Made by a program: the position numbers and the translations under genes. 64,000 nucleotides of DNA, from positions 87,602,295 to 87,666,294 of the forward strand of contig CM028378.1 in assembly GCA_013146195.2 (NCBI GenBank), read 5' to 3'. The notes below the pieces were generated by a model, which had not been told where the DNA came from, searched no databases, and saw only the letters and a list, made by a program, of their open reading frames with translations. Within the stretch, counting starts at the first letter, position 1, and each line of letters opens with the position of its first letter. Below are positions 21,167 to 31,007 of this stretch, piece after piece. Source of the stretch: Codonopsis lanceolata (lineage: Eukaryota > Streptophyta > Magnoliopsida > Asterales > Campanulaceae).

Positions 21167-21960
21167 ATGATGGATTCTCAATATGAGAATTTTGTTCGTC
21201 CTAATACTTTGAAAAAGAAAGGTTTGTATAATGATTTTCGTTGCTTTAACTCTTCTGTCTCTGAAGATGGTGCATAATCAGAATCAGATCTAATGGATGC
21301 TTATAAGGAGTTGTACAATGATTGGGAAAAGAGGGTTCATCAAGTTACATTACTTAAAAAGGCAAATGACTTGCTAAAGAAGGCTAATGAAGAACAGAAG
21401 GAGTATATTACAAGGAATGAGAGTCTGTTGACCAAGAAGGATGTGGAGATTGAAGATTTGAAAGAAAAACTCATCCAAGCCAATGAAACCATGGCTAAAT
21501 GGAACACAAGTCAACAAAAAATGGATGAGATGTTGAAATTTGGTAAATCTGGTAAGCCTGGTATTGGATTCAGGCCCAAGATGTTTGTGAAAGAAGGTGA
21601 AGGTATGTCTACTGAACCAAAACATCCCACACAAAATTTTCATAATCCGCATTTCTTTGAAAACCCAAATTAAGAAAGAAAAATTTTGTGTGTCATTTTT
21701 GTCATAAGCCTCGGTCATATTCAACCATTCTCTTATCTTAAAATGGCTATATACGAGGATGATGTTAGGCATGCTTTCTTGGCAAAAATCGATGCAACAT
21801 CGAATGAAACAACCAATGCAAAGAACATTGGAAGTCACATTGAAGTCTCATTCAAGTCGTATCGAAATCTCATCCTCGTAAAAATCAAACTCAAGTTTTT
21901 AAACGATGTGGGTTCCTAAGGGTAGTAATGACAAAGGCAAGTCCAAATATTGTGAACCCT
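21167..21960 (+). pseudogene. Gag remnant of the non-autonomous element
   Basis: A frame opens at 21167 (MMDSQYENF), has a TAA at 21275-21277 and continues in frame to 21673. The part from 21293 is a predicted coiled coil rich in K, E and L (TLLKKANDLLKKANEEQ; KKDVEIEDLKEKLIQANE). After it comes the short MDEMLKFGKSGKPGIGF stretch seen in SIRE-type gag proteins. A shifted frame at 21690-21760 holds a decayed zinc knuckle (CHFCHK, then GHIQPF), and near 21905 is WVPKGSNDKG. Gag coats the RNA; this copy is broken but shows the parent lineage. Confidence 0.65.
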
Positions 21961-22436
21961 TTGATATATGTCCCGGTTCTAAGCCGCCCTATGATGAATC
22001 TCCTCCAAAATCTTCGTAACCAAAGATTCGAAACCAAGAATTCAAGACATGATCGATTTAACCCGCATATTCTCGAAAGTTCACCAATGTGATTCACAAT
22101 GTGTCACCCAATGTTGCAACAATGGGAGCAACATTGGACGTAAACTTGGCGTATTCAGAAACAGTCCCGAACTTCGTAATCGTCCCGAACATTCGAAAAT
22201 CACCCAATTTGAATGGTTGCAGCCATGACATTCCTAGTCGTATTCAAAAACCATCCAATCTCTCAAGTAATAGGTGATATTCATGATGGCATATACACAA
22301 GGAGAAGAAGTAAGGTTGAATCTCAAAAATTTGCATGCTTATCAAAATATTTTTGAGAGAAGCCTTAAATCTTTTATGGATGCTTCAAATGATCAAAGAT
22401 TATGTGCTATCACATTGATGTGTTAACCTTGTTTTT
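21961..22436. other. Interior of the non-autonomous element without clear genes
   Basis: This part lies between the gag trace and the RNase H trace. I see no frame longer than about 60 codons and no motif I can name. Confidence 0.4.
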
Positions 22437-22677
22437 GATAACACCTATGCATTTTGCTTAGCACAAAATCCAGCTCATTATTCTCGAACTAATCACATTA
22501 ATATAAGACACCATTTTTTTAGAGACTTGGTTGATTATGTAAATTGTTTGCATTGAACATGTTGGGACCGAAAATCATCTTGTCGATATATTTGCCAAGT
22601 GTCTTGTTTTTGAGAGATTTTTCAATCTTTGGAAATCTCTTGTGTTTTGTGTGCCATATGATTTTACACTTAGTTAA
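22437..22677 (+). pseudogene. RNase H end of copia pol, relic
   Basis: Translation from 22437 gives AFCLAQNPAHYSRTNHINIR and HHFFRDLVDYV before a TGA near 22553; a shifted frame then gives VGTENHLVDIFAKCL. This is the C-terminal end of a Ty1/copia RNase H domain (pattern NP..H.RT.HI..R.HF.RD, then AD..TK.L). It shows the element once had pol. Confidence 0.65.
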
Positions 22678-23914
22678 TTATTAAAAAAAAAAAAAAAAAA
22701 ATTAGGCATGATTGCATTTTGTCTTTAGAGGGCACTCTAGATCAATTGACTCACATGTATGTGTCTCTTTGTGGTTGCTTGGGAATTTCATTCAAAATCT
22801 ATTGTGATTTTTTGTTATGATTCTCTCTCACCATCTCCTTGAGTATGTTTAAAGTCCACAAAGGAAAGAGCTACCTTTTGAAATTTTTGGGATGTTGCAA
22901 TTTGTCAAGGTACTATGGAGCTTAGGCTTTCATGGGTTGATCTTGAGAAAATTGACTCCCCTTAATTGAAAAAGTGTGAAAGCTACCTAACGGAAAAGAG
23001 CTACCTATGAACAAGGTTGTGGCACCTTTCTTTTGGGACTATGAATCCTCGGATTTCATGGGTTGATCAAAATGCAAAATTGCTTCCCTTGGTAAATAGT
23101 GTGAAAGGTTCCAAGTGGCATGTTTTTATAGCTTGAAATAAAGTAGAGCTATATTCCTAGGGAAATAAAATACCTATGGATTTTTGTTGTGAAAATTTTA
23201 TGATCTTGGGAGAGAAGTTTGGTTGAGAAAAAAAAAATGCAAAATTGAAAATAAAATCACAATTTTGGCGAATGCATCTCCCAATGCACTACATTAGGAA
23301 CTACATCCTTTGATCTGGTCTTTATCACTTGTGTGTGATTGCATTTTTTATTTCTTTTGCCTAGCTTTTAGTCATCATGTTTTTAGGCATAAAATTTTAG
23401 GACATGCATTGTTGGCAATGATATCAGCTTGGTGAAATTTTGTCCTAAACTCAAACTGTGCAAATCAATTTCAAAAATCTCCATGTTGAAAAATATTTAG
23501 TGGTTGTCTAATTTTTGTGTGGAGCTAAGGGGTTTTGAATCTGGATATGAGGTGCTCAGTTTTTGCTAGGGGTGTGATCAAATCTTGGTGAACACTTCAT
23601 TGTGTTTTTCAAAATCTTTGATTTTTGAGAATTCCTAAAAGATGATTTTATCTCTCTTCCTTTTCCGGTCAAATAGGGGGAGAGAGATCAAGTGTTTATG
23701 GTGATGATGATGATTTTGTATTCATGTGTGTGCATCATTGGTATGTTCTGATTTGTGCTTAGTAATGGTTTCTGATTTTATACCTTGCACAAATTGAGGG
23801 GGAGATGAGATTTTCTAACCAATGCAGGTTAGATGGTTTGATTGGTGGTTTGTTTGGTGTTGAATAAACACTTGTCATTTGATTTGACCAGAAAGGTTCA
23901 ACAAAGGGGGAGAT
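22678..23914. other. Long 3' non-coding region and polypurine tract of the non-autonomous element
   Basis: A run of 18 A lies near 22683. The rest includes GGGGGAGAGAGATC near 23677 and GAGGGGGAGATGAG near 23798, both of which look like spare polypurine tracts. The true one, AAAGGGGGAGA at 23903-23913, precedes the 3' LTR. No gene is seen. Confidence 0.55.
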
Positions 23915-24831
23915 TGTAAGGGCAAAATAGGCATGACCTATTTTGGTCTTGTTTCACCTTTCTTGGTCAAAATAGGATTTTTGATAAGTTTGTGTTAATT
24001 TAGGACTTAGTATATTTTATTAGATTTAGTTTAGTTAGTTTTGGTAGCAAAATCTTTTTGTAGATTTCAAGTGCACATATTTGGTAACAAAATCTTAGCA
24101 TAAATCCTAGTCTAACCATGATTCTTGACCACTTTCATATTTGGTAATTAAATCTCATCCTAGTCTAACCATGATTGTTGACCATATTCATATATGGTAA
24201 CAAAATCCCATTAGTTTGGTAAGTGGTTGATTTTTTCCTTAAAAACTAATCCTTTTCCTTGTAGTAGACGGACTGTTTTTGGGTGTGTGTAGGAGGCGCA
24301 TACTATATATTCAGGAGCTGGGATTCGGGGTTCTTACAGAGCTCTAGAAAGTGAACAAAAACCGTAGAGGGTGTGAGCTGATCCGAGGAGTTTCTGCAGC
24401 AGTTTTGAAGTGCCGGGTTCAGCAAGTCAATGTGTTATCCATTGTTGCAACATCGGCAGTAACATCGAAGTGCTGAAACTGCTTTTGTGCTTCCTGTTTT
24501 GTTTAAAGGAAGCTGATTTTGTTTCTTCCCACGTTTGGTTTAATTGTTTATGTGGGGTTTTTGTTCTCCAAGATTCATTATCTTGTGAGAATATTTTTTG
24601 TGTGATTTCACATAGTTTTTTGTAAAACGATTCATCCTTTTTAGTGAAATCTTTTTGGCCATGAGGCTAGATCTACAAGTATAGACTTGTAGATTGTTTG
24701 GTAAACTTTTGTGATTAATTTCATGCTTTAGTATTAAGTCTTCCGCTGTTTTGTTATTTTTCTATCTATTGTGATTCCCATTGGAATCACTTCGTTTTTT
24801 CTTGAGAATCCTAGCTACTCGCGTTCTTTCA
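23915..24831 (+). repeat. 3' LTR of the non-autonomous element
   Basis: It begins TGTAAGGGCAAAATAGG and ends CGCGTTCTTTCA, 917 bp. It is homologous to 20182-21112. Confidence 0.9.
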
Positions 24832-24904
24832 TATACATATATAAACTCAAACTACATTGAGCAAAAAAAGTATTAAAAAAAAAACAATGTTAATATTCAC
24901 GTAC

Positions 24905-25395
24905 CGTCGGTGTGAAGGCCGTGAAAATCTAATGATTTTGTAATGCAAAGGATTGGACGAAAGCACCACCAACGCAACTTTTTCCGTCAAGTATCACATC
25001 TTAGGATTCGGCAACGCCATCACTTGGTTTGTAGTTGGCTTGCAAATATAGTACCGATCATGTCTATGACTTTGACGGCTCATGTAAACAAATATACCAT
25101 GATCGGAAGACACCTCGATTTTACTGTCACGGGGTAAGAATTCCATGGATAAATGACTAGATTGACCATCAATAGATACAAACGTGGATTTGTATTTGTA
25201 GTCATCAACCATGCTTTGTACCAAGTAACCCGATACAATATTTGTGTTTCGGGCATGAAGTTCAACAAAATTTGAATCATAGGTAAGATTATTCCATTCT
25301 TTACATACCAATCTTGATGAATTTAACATTTGTAAAGATGTTCGAGACAAAACTTTGAAAATCATGTCAGAAGAAAGCTAACGAGAAGACTCCAT
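24905..25395 (-). pseudogene. F-box protein gene, broken
   Basis: On the minus strand a frame with the features of plant F-box proteins starts MESSR at 25395, hits TAG at 25380-25378 and continues as LSSDMIFKVLSRTSLQML, NSSRLVCKEWNNL and so on. That is an F-box followed by the start of an F-box-associated region (YYICKPTTNQVMALPNPKM). A second in-frame stop at 24996-24994 is followed by the family-like stretch KVALVVLSSNPLHYKII. F-box proteins select targets for SCF ubiquitin ligases. A second Met at 25365 could restart translation, but the later stop and loss of the C-terminus point to a pseudogene. The 3' end is lost near the LTR element at 24832. Confidence 0.75.
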
Positions 25396-25399
25396 TGAT

Positions 25400-26540
25400 G
25401 ATACTTTGATGTGAATTGACGACGATGCTTGAAACCTCAATTTGCCCTCAACAAACAAATTCCTAGGCTGCCCGAACAAAACCCAAGACAACCCAAAATT
25501 CCCTCAACAATCTGCTTAGAATAACCAATCTGTCCCAAAACAGCCCCAAAATATCTCACCAACCCAACCTGTTTTATGACTAAAACACCTTACAATTCCA
25601 ACCCTCACTTATCCTATGCACTGCCCAAAAACAAAGGTTTTAAACTTCCTTACCCGTAATTCCTTTAGGCTGAAATCACCAAATAAAGATCGCAAAAACA
25701 GTTAACGTTTAAGACTGCCCAAGCTGTCACGAAATTAATAAAATAAAAGGACAAGCTTAAAGTATCTTATAAAGGCTTACAAAAATATCCTAATTCTAAT
25801 AAGAAAAGAACTCCTAAACTTGGTGAAAAAGAAACCCTAAACTAGTTACTAAAACAAAGACTTCCTAACCAACTAAATAATAAAAGGAAATTAATTATTT
25901 TAGGAAATAAAATAAATAATAACTAAGGGCAGATTTTAATCCTAAACTAACATCCTTGTGACTTCAGTCCAAATGTTCAATTACCCTTTCTACACTTACT
26001 TTAATGCATTCACATGCATGTTTGTTTCCGTATCTATCTTTACCACATAGTATTTCTATTCACGTCTGAAGTATATAAACCAATCCAGCTTCAAATAGCG
26101 CAAAAGCCATGTTTGGCATGCATTTTCCAACTTGTTTTTCATTCTCATGCTCTAAACTTCCCAACAAGTTCAATTACCATTTCTACACTTACTTTAATGA
26201 AACTACTACCGACTCAAAATATAAAAATTATATTCCAGAAAATATCAATTACTAACCAACCCATACCACACTTGGATAAATTCCAACAACAAAGTATACA
26301 TTAACAAATTAGTACCCAACAACATCAACTAACATTAAGATGTTATAATGTGGGCACAAAGGGCATTCATGTGTGTTTATTTGCCAATAAAATTGCCCAA
26401 AAATAATGTAAATAAACAAATTAATGAATATCATTTTTTCATCAAAAAAGATTGAAACTCATTTAACAGGATGGAGCAAATGCATAATAAAACTAAATGA
26501 TAAAAATAAAGGCAAGAACAGAAAACTGTAGAAGAAATTG
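25400..26540. other. AT-rich intergenic stretch
   Basis: I find no gene. The phrase CAATTACC.TTTCTACACTTACTTTAATG occurs twice (near 25978 and 26170), a small internal duplication. If the RPA1 gene to the right were whole, its first intron and second exon would lie here on the minus strand, but no second exon is recognisable. Confidence 0.5.
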
Positions 26541-26550
26541 AGATATATAC

Positions 26551-26810
26551 TTGCGATTTTGAACGGTCCTACAGATGTAGTCAATGAGCTGAACGACTGA
26601 ACCTTTACGAACTTGGCCGGTCTTGATTCGGTCATTGAGTTGAGTTGCGAGCATTGCGTGATGAGACATGGAAGCATCGGAGAGCAAAGTACTATACCGT
26701 TCCTACGAGTTATTGATTAATTTGATATCTAAGACCTGTACCAACGGCTTCTAATTCACATCTCCGGAATTTATGGCCGAGATGGAGTTCGCCGTCAAAT
26801 TGACCGGCAT
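26551..26810 (-). pseudogene. RPA1: Replication protein A 70-kDa subunit, first exon, broken
   Basis: From an ATG at 26810 the minus strand reads MPVNLTANSISAINSGDVN, a TAG (codon 20), KPLVQVLDIKLINNS, a second TAG (codon 36), then ERYSTLLSDASMSHHAMLAT and KGSVVQLIDYICRTVQNRK. This is the N-terminal OB-fold of plant RPA1, the large subunit of the trimer that coats single-stranded DNA in replication and repair. A splice donor (AA|GTATAT) ends the exon at 26551. Two nonsense codons and no visible downstream exon make it a pseudogene or a truncated paralogue. A foldback element sits immediately upstream of the ATG. Confidence 0.85.
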
Positions 26811-26814
26811 TCTA

Positions 26815-27162
26815 AGGGGAATACCATCTTTTTTACCACCGTACAATTGGGGAAATCCAATTTGACCAACGACATTTCATAACGACCAAATTAACCAACC
26901 AACTTTTGATTTGATTGCAATGTCGTCCTCGCCGTTTCATAATGATCAAATTAATCAGCCAACTTCTGTCAATATCGGGCCAAGAAATTGTCATAGAAGG
27001 AAGATATTGACAGAAGTTGGTTGGTTAATTTGGTCTTTATGAAACGGCGAGGACGACATTGCAACCAAATTAAAAGTTGGTTGGTTAATTTGGTCGTTAT
27101 GAAACGTCGTTGGTCAAATTGGATTTCCCCAATTTGTACGGTGGTAAAAATGTGGTATTCCC
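26815..27162. mobile_element. Long foldback (hAT-like) element at the RPA1 start
   Basis: Left arm 26815-26978 and right arm 26999-27162 are nearly exact reverse complements around a 20-base loop. Ends read AGGGGAATACCA and TGGTATTCCC. The 8-bp direct repeat GCATTCTA flanks it at 26807-26814 and 27163-27170, the target-site length of hAT transposons. Within each arm TTGGTTAATTTGGTC..TATGAAACG occurs twice. No transposase is present. Confidence 0.85.
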
Positions 27163-27330
27163 GCATTCTAGAGAGAGAAAAGGAAGATCGTGATAAGGGG
27201 GAGATTTGGAAGATGGGGGTAAGGAGTTTGTTGGAGGAGAAAGAGAAAAATTTAGGGAATAGAAAATGTTAGGGTTTCAAAAAGCGATGAATGGTTGGCA
27301 CGGATTTAAACCGACTTTCGGATTTTGAAG
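27163..27330 (-). promoter_or_regulatory. Former 5' leader and promoter side of the RPA1 gene
   Basis: On the minus strand this reads toward the duplicated AGAATGC at 27170-27163, so before the insertion it abutted the RPA1 ATG. CT-rich sequence (TTTTCTCTCTCTAGAATGC) fits a plant 5' leader. I see no clear TATA box. Confidence 0.45.
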
Positions 27331-28600
27331 TGGCGCAGACCGACGGGTAGATGGTATTTACAACCTGTCTCGTTTTCCAATAGAATAGTAATTCTTGGGG
27401 TTTTTTTCAATTTCAAAATAACTGTGTTTTTTAAAAGTTTTCTTTTTAAAAATATATATTTTTCACTATTTTTTCTACTTATTTTAATTATAACCACATG
27501 TGCAAAAGTATTAAAGAAAATCATACATTAAAAAATATTTATAACATAATTTTTTTTTTTTCATAGCGGTGTGTCAAGTCAAAGAGAATGATTATTAAAG
27601 AATTGATGGTTATTATTTTTTCAAACTATGTTTTAGGGACCACTAGTGTAAAAAAAACCCCAACTGCCAACCAAAATATAAAAAAATCATCTACCAGAAA
27701 TGTTGATACATTCTTACGCAAGTAGCCCTGGAACATGACACGTATCTATCATAAAAAAAAAAATTAGATTTTTTTTGGCCACGTGTACAACTGTCAAAAT
27801 TGAATATGGTCCAGTCCACATGATTTTTAATGGGTCTCGGCCTCAATCTAGAATGCTCGAAAAAAGTTGGGCCTTTTTGGCCTAACCCGATAGGCCCATG
27901 GGATGCAATTGGCACGGACCTGAATCCCGCTAGGCCCAGCCCGATCACACTTACCTATGAAAAATAAATATAACTTTTATTCCAAAAACAAAAATAGCAG
28001 ATGTAACCTAGACATTGATAATATTTTTACTCTGCACTTGTTTGTTTCTCCATGTAAACACCGAGACCTTGTTTGGGACCATGGACAAGACACTTCATTT
28101 ATTAGAAATAGGAAGCAACTATTAGGCCCAGCTTGGCTCGATGTTCAGCTAGGTCCGGTGGGCTTGGGTCGGGGTGGCTCGATTGATAGCTATAGCTACG
28201 TGTCATGATTAAAAAGTCATTTAAATAAAAATATTTTACATCGCCAATAAATAAAAATATAATTCGATAAATTTTGTGTCTCCTTGTCACACAAATTAAT
28301 AATATTTGGAAAAGAATATTCGTCTTAAAAATTTCAATAAAGAAATCTAAAATTGTTACTACCCTCCTAAATATTTGTCATGCTTTCTTCTTATATCGGT
28401 TTCAAAAAAAAAAATCACATTTGTCAATTTTTCTTTTTAGAAAGACACTTTTACCACTTTATCGTTACTTTTTTATTCATATTTCAAGCATGACTACATT
28501 CATAAGAGTTTTAAAGAAACTACATATTATACCAATATTTATATTAAAATCAGTTTGTTTTTCTTAGTAAGTATCGTAAAAAAGCTACCTCTTTACCCCC
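27331..28600. other. AT-rich intergenic repeats
   Basis: No gene is found. The block around 28370-28590 (AGACACTTTTACCACTTTA.CGTTAC and GAGTTTTAAAGAAACTACA) resembles 45080-45200 (CATCACTTTTACCGCTTTAGCCTTAC; GAGTTTTAAAGAAAACTACAC), so both hold copies of one dispersed repeat. The stretch 27820-27955 and 28120-28170 is rich in GGCCCAG/TTGGGC motifs. Confidence 0.4.
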
Positions 28601-30690
28601 GTTAACGTGAAGCTGATTAGTGACAGGTTCACTATAATTGTCTGAAAAATTACAATTCCCACTAGTAGTCCCTATTTTCAAACTTGTACACCACTGATTT
28701 TAAGTCTTTAATACGCTATTAATCCATACTTTGGATGTCATCATCTCCTTGCCGGTAAATGACCATGTATCATCCACGTGAGGCATTTTCCAAAGGCAAA
28801 ATAGGTCATTACAAGTCAAGGCTCAGTATCTCCTCTCTCTTTTTCTTCCTCTCTCCATATTAGGCTCACTACCACCACCACCACTACTACTGATAAGCTT
28901 GTTATTTTCCTTTTATTTTCATTATTTTTCGGAATTTTATTGATTATTTTGAGCTTTGGTTAATGATTTATTGCATTTGAGATTCTATTTTTATGTATTT
29001 TGTGCTTCATGTAGGTATCTCAAGCATATTCAAGGTTTTATGGCTCAATTCATGCAAATCGAGGCAATTCCGGGCATTAATGTTAAGTTTTGTTGCTTGC
29101 CGTTAAGTTTCGTCAAGTATTTCAAAGGGAAGCAGCTTAACAGAACCTAACAGAGTTAATTGAGGACTAAATTGCAAAGTCTGGGGGCATAGGGTCTTCG
29201 ACAGCCGCATTCAAGAAGGCAGGGGCATCGGCGCTAAAGTCAGAAATGAAGGGGCACCGGCGCAAATCTCTCAAACTCGCATTTCATTAATGCGTTGTCA
29301 AAGCCAGGCGCTGCCACGTCACCCGCCGCCCATCAGATGACCCGCGCGTCCTTCCATCTGGATCGGTTCAACCCGTGACCATCTAGCCCATCACGCCTAC
29401 CTTCCAGCACATTCCCTCTCTCATTCCTTCACCCACTAGCCCAGATTTGACCCGCGAACTCTCCCCCTATCCGACCCTTTCCCAGCCGCGACCCAGGTCC
29501 ATCTTTCTTTCCCCATTCAGCCCCTAAAACTTATCTAACCTCCCTAATTTGCCCTTTTGTGCCCTAGCAGACTTAGGGAGATTCAGAAAGCTCATGTTTT
29601 CGGGCAGAACAGTGAAGAGGAAGCATAAGTCATCCAGTTTTAGGGCAACATCCCAAAAACTCTCCCCAATTCCATTTCATCCACTCACCATCTCTCCACC
29701 AAAATAAAAAATGTATCCATTTTGAAGGCTTGGAGCATCAAATCAAGGGTCAAGGGAGCAAGATGAAGTGAAGTCACCCAAGATTGCAACATTAATTGGT
29801 TTAATTCTTCCATCTCTTTAATTATTTTAATGTTGTAATTTTTGGGAAAACTTTGCATTTATTTTGATACCTTGATGATGAGCTAAATACATTTTTGGAT
29901 TGTGATTATTATCTATGTTGAATGTGATGTTTTAATTTAATTTTTCTCTATTTGATGTATTACTCATATATTTTTGGTTATTATCATTGTGTGCTTAATG
30001 CTTTTAATGAAGTCATGAATCATTAAATGAACCCTAGAATGATAGGAAACGAAGCGAAAGCCCTTCCTATTATTCCGAAAATCGTGATAATTGTTTACGT
30101 CTCTAAGACACATCGATTGTCGAAGGCCGTAGATAGTTATTGGGTGCTTGATCTACCACGCGGCTATTTTCTCCCCTAGGCTATGTGTTGCGAGGATATG
30201 AGCCCGTAGCAAGGATGAGTGATAGTTAGGTTTTTCTATACGTAGCGAAAGCCTGTAGAAAATATTAGTGCGCACCCGACTACCGAAAATTTGAGTTAAG
30301 AAAAATAGAGAGAGTTAAATTAAACATTGGCTAGACTAGAAATATCACGATCCTATTATTTTTAACCTTGATTTGATGTTGCCGCCGTTTCACTGTCGCG
30401 TTAATTTAGTTTATTTTCTTGCCTTTATTTTGTTTATTTTATTTTTATTTTAAATCTAATTTCCATTAGCTTAGATAAAATTAAGTGTGCCCAATTTTAG
30501 TACTTAGGATTTATTTCTAGCTCTATCCTCGTGGATCGACTGCATTTCGAACTTTATTACTTGATACGACCTGTAAGCTTGCCCGTGTTATGCTCACAAG
30601 ACATCAACTACTCAAGGTCTCAAGCAAGCCCCAACCCCGTGGCCAAAACACCTTTTTTCCCATCTATCTCTCTATCTAAAAACTTTGTTT
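28601..30690 (+). mobile_element. Probable non-coding retrotransposon remnant
   Basis: The block lacks genes but has the look of LTR-retrotransposon regulatory sequence: a GC-rich stretch (29160-29480), then 30040-30300 with short repeated GCGAAAGCC.. phrases, and CCTCGTGGATCGAC at 30527, a phrase common in plant LTR-element leaders. No primer site, polypurine tract or matching LTR could be found, so the type is open. Confidence 0.35.
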
Positions 30691-30785
30691 GAATCCCACA
30701 AAAAAATTTCAAACCTACTTAAATCTTGGATACAAAATCTATCCGTATTGATAAATCAATTTTGAAATCTCCATTGATAAACCTA

Positions 30786-30925
30786 CCACCACGACCGTGA
30801 TTTCAAAATTGAAGTAATTATATACCTTCATTTTTAAATCAAAGTGAATTTGTGATGCACAATTTTGAATTAGAATACATACGTAAATCCCGATGCACAA
30901 TTTTAAATTTGTAATGCACAAGATT
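30786..30925. repeat. Repeat block with GTGATGCACAATTTTGAAT phrases, left copy
   Basis: This matches 33800-33970: both contain CGTGATTTCAAAATTGAAGTAAT, TACCTTCATTTT, ATCAAAGTGAATTTG and a run of GATGCACAATTTT-type phrases. The two copies flank the LTR-like block 30999-33799. Confidence 0.7.
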
Positions 30926-30940
30926 TTACATCAGAGTGAT

Positions 30941-31007
30941 GCATGCGGCCGCATGGTTCAGAGGCATGCGACCGCATGGTTCAGATGCGTGCGACCGTAT
31001 GTTAGTC
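30941..31007. repeat. Three tandem copies of a 23-bp GC-rich unit
   Basis: GCATGCGGCCGCATGGTTCA.., GCATGCGACCGCATGGTTCA.. and the decayed GCGTGCGACCGTATG.. follow one another with a 23-bp period, within very AT-rich surroundings. The third copy runs into the possible left end of the LTR-like block. Confidence 0.75.

Larger units (their letters stand above)
20182..24831 (+). mobile_element. Non-autonomous SIRE-derived LTR retrotransposon
   Basis: Two LTRs (20182-21112 and 23915-24831), a tRNA-Met primer site right after the first and a polypurine tract right before the second define the element. The interior of only 2.8 kb keeps a gag remnant and a trace of RNase H; protease, integrase and RT are gone. 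It would need enzymes from a relative, such as the copia elements in this window. The LTRs are about 95% alike by eye, so it is fairly young. Flanking bases (AAAAT on the left, TATAC on the right) do not form a target duplication. Confidence 0.88.

Noticed and set aside
27820..28170. GGCCCAG/GGGCTTGGG-rich segments as a possible gene or MITE
   Set aside because: They resemble ends of common plant repeats, but no paired ends or target duplication could be defined.
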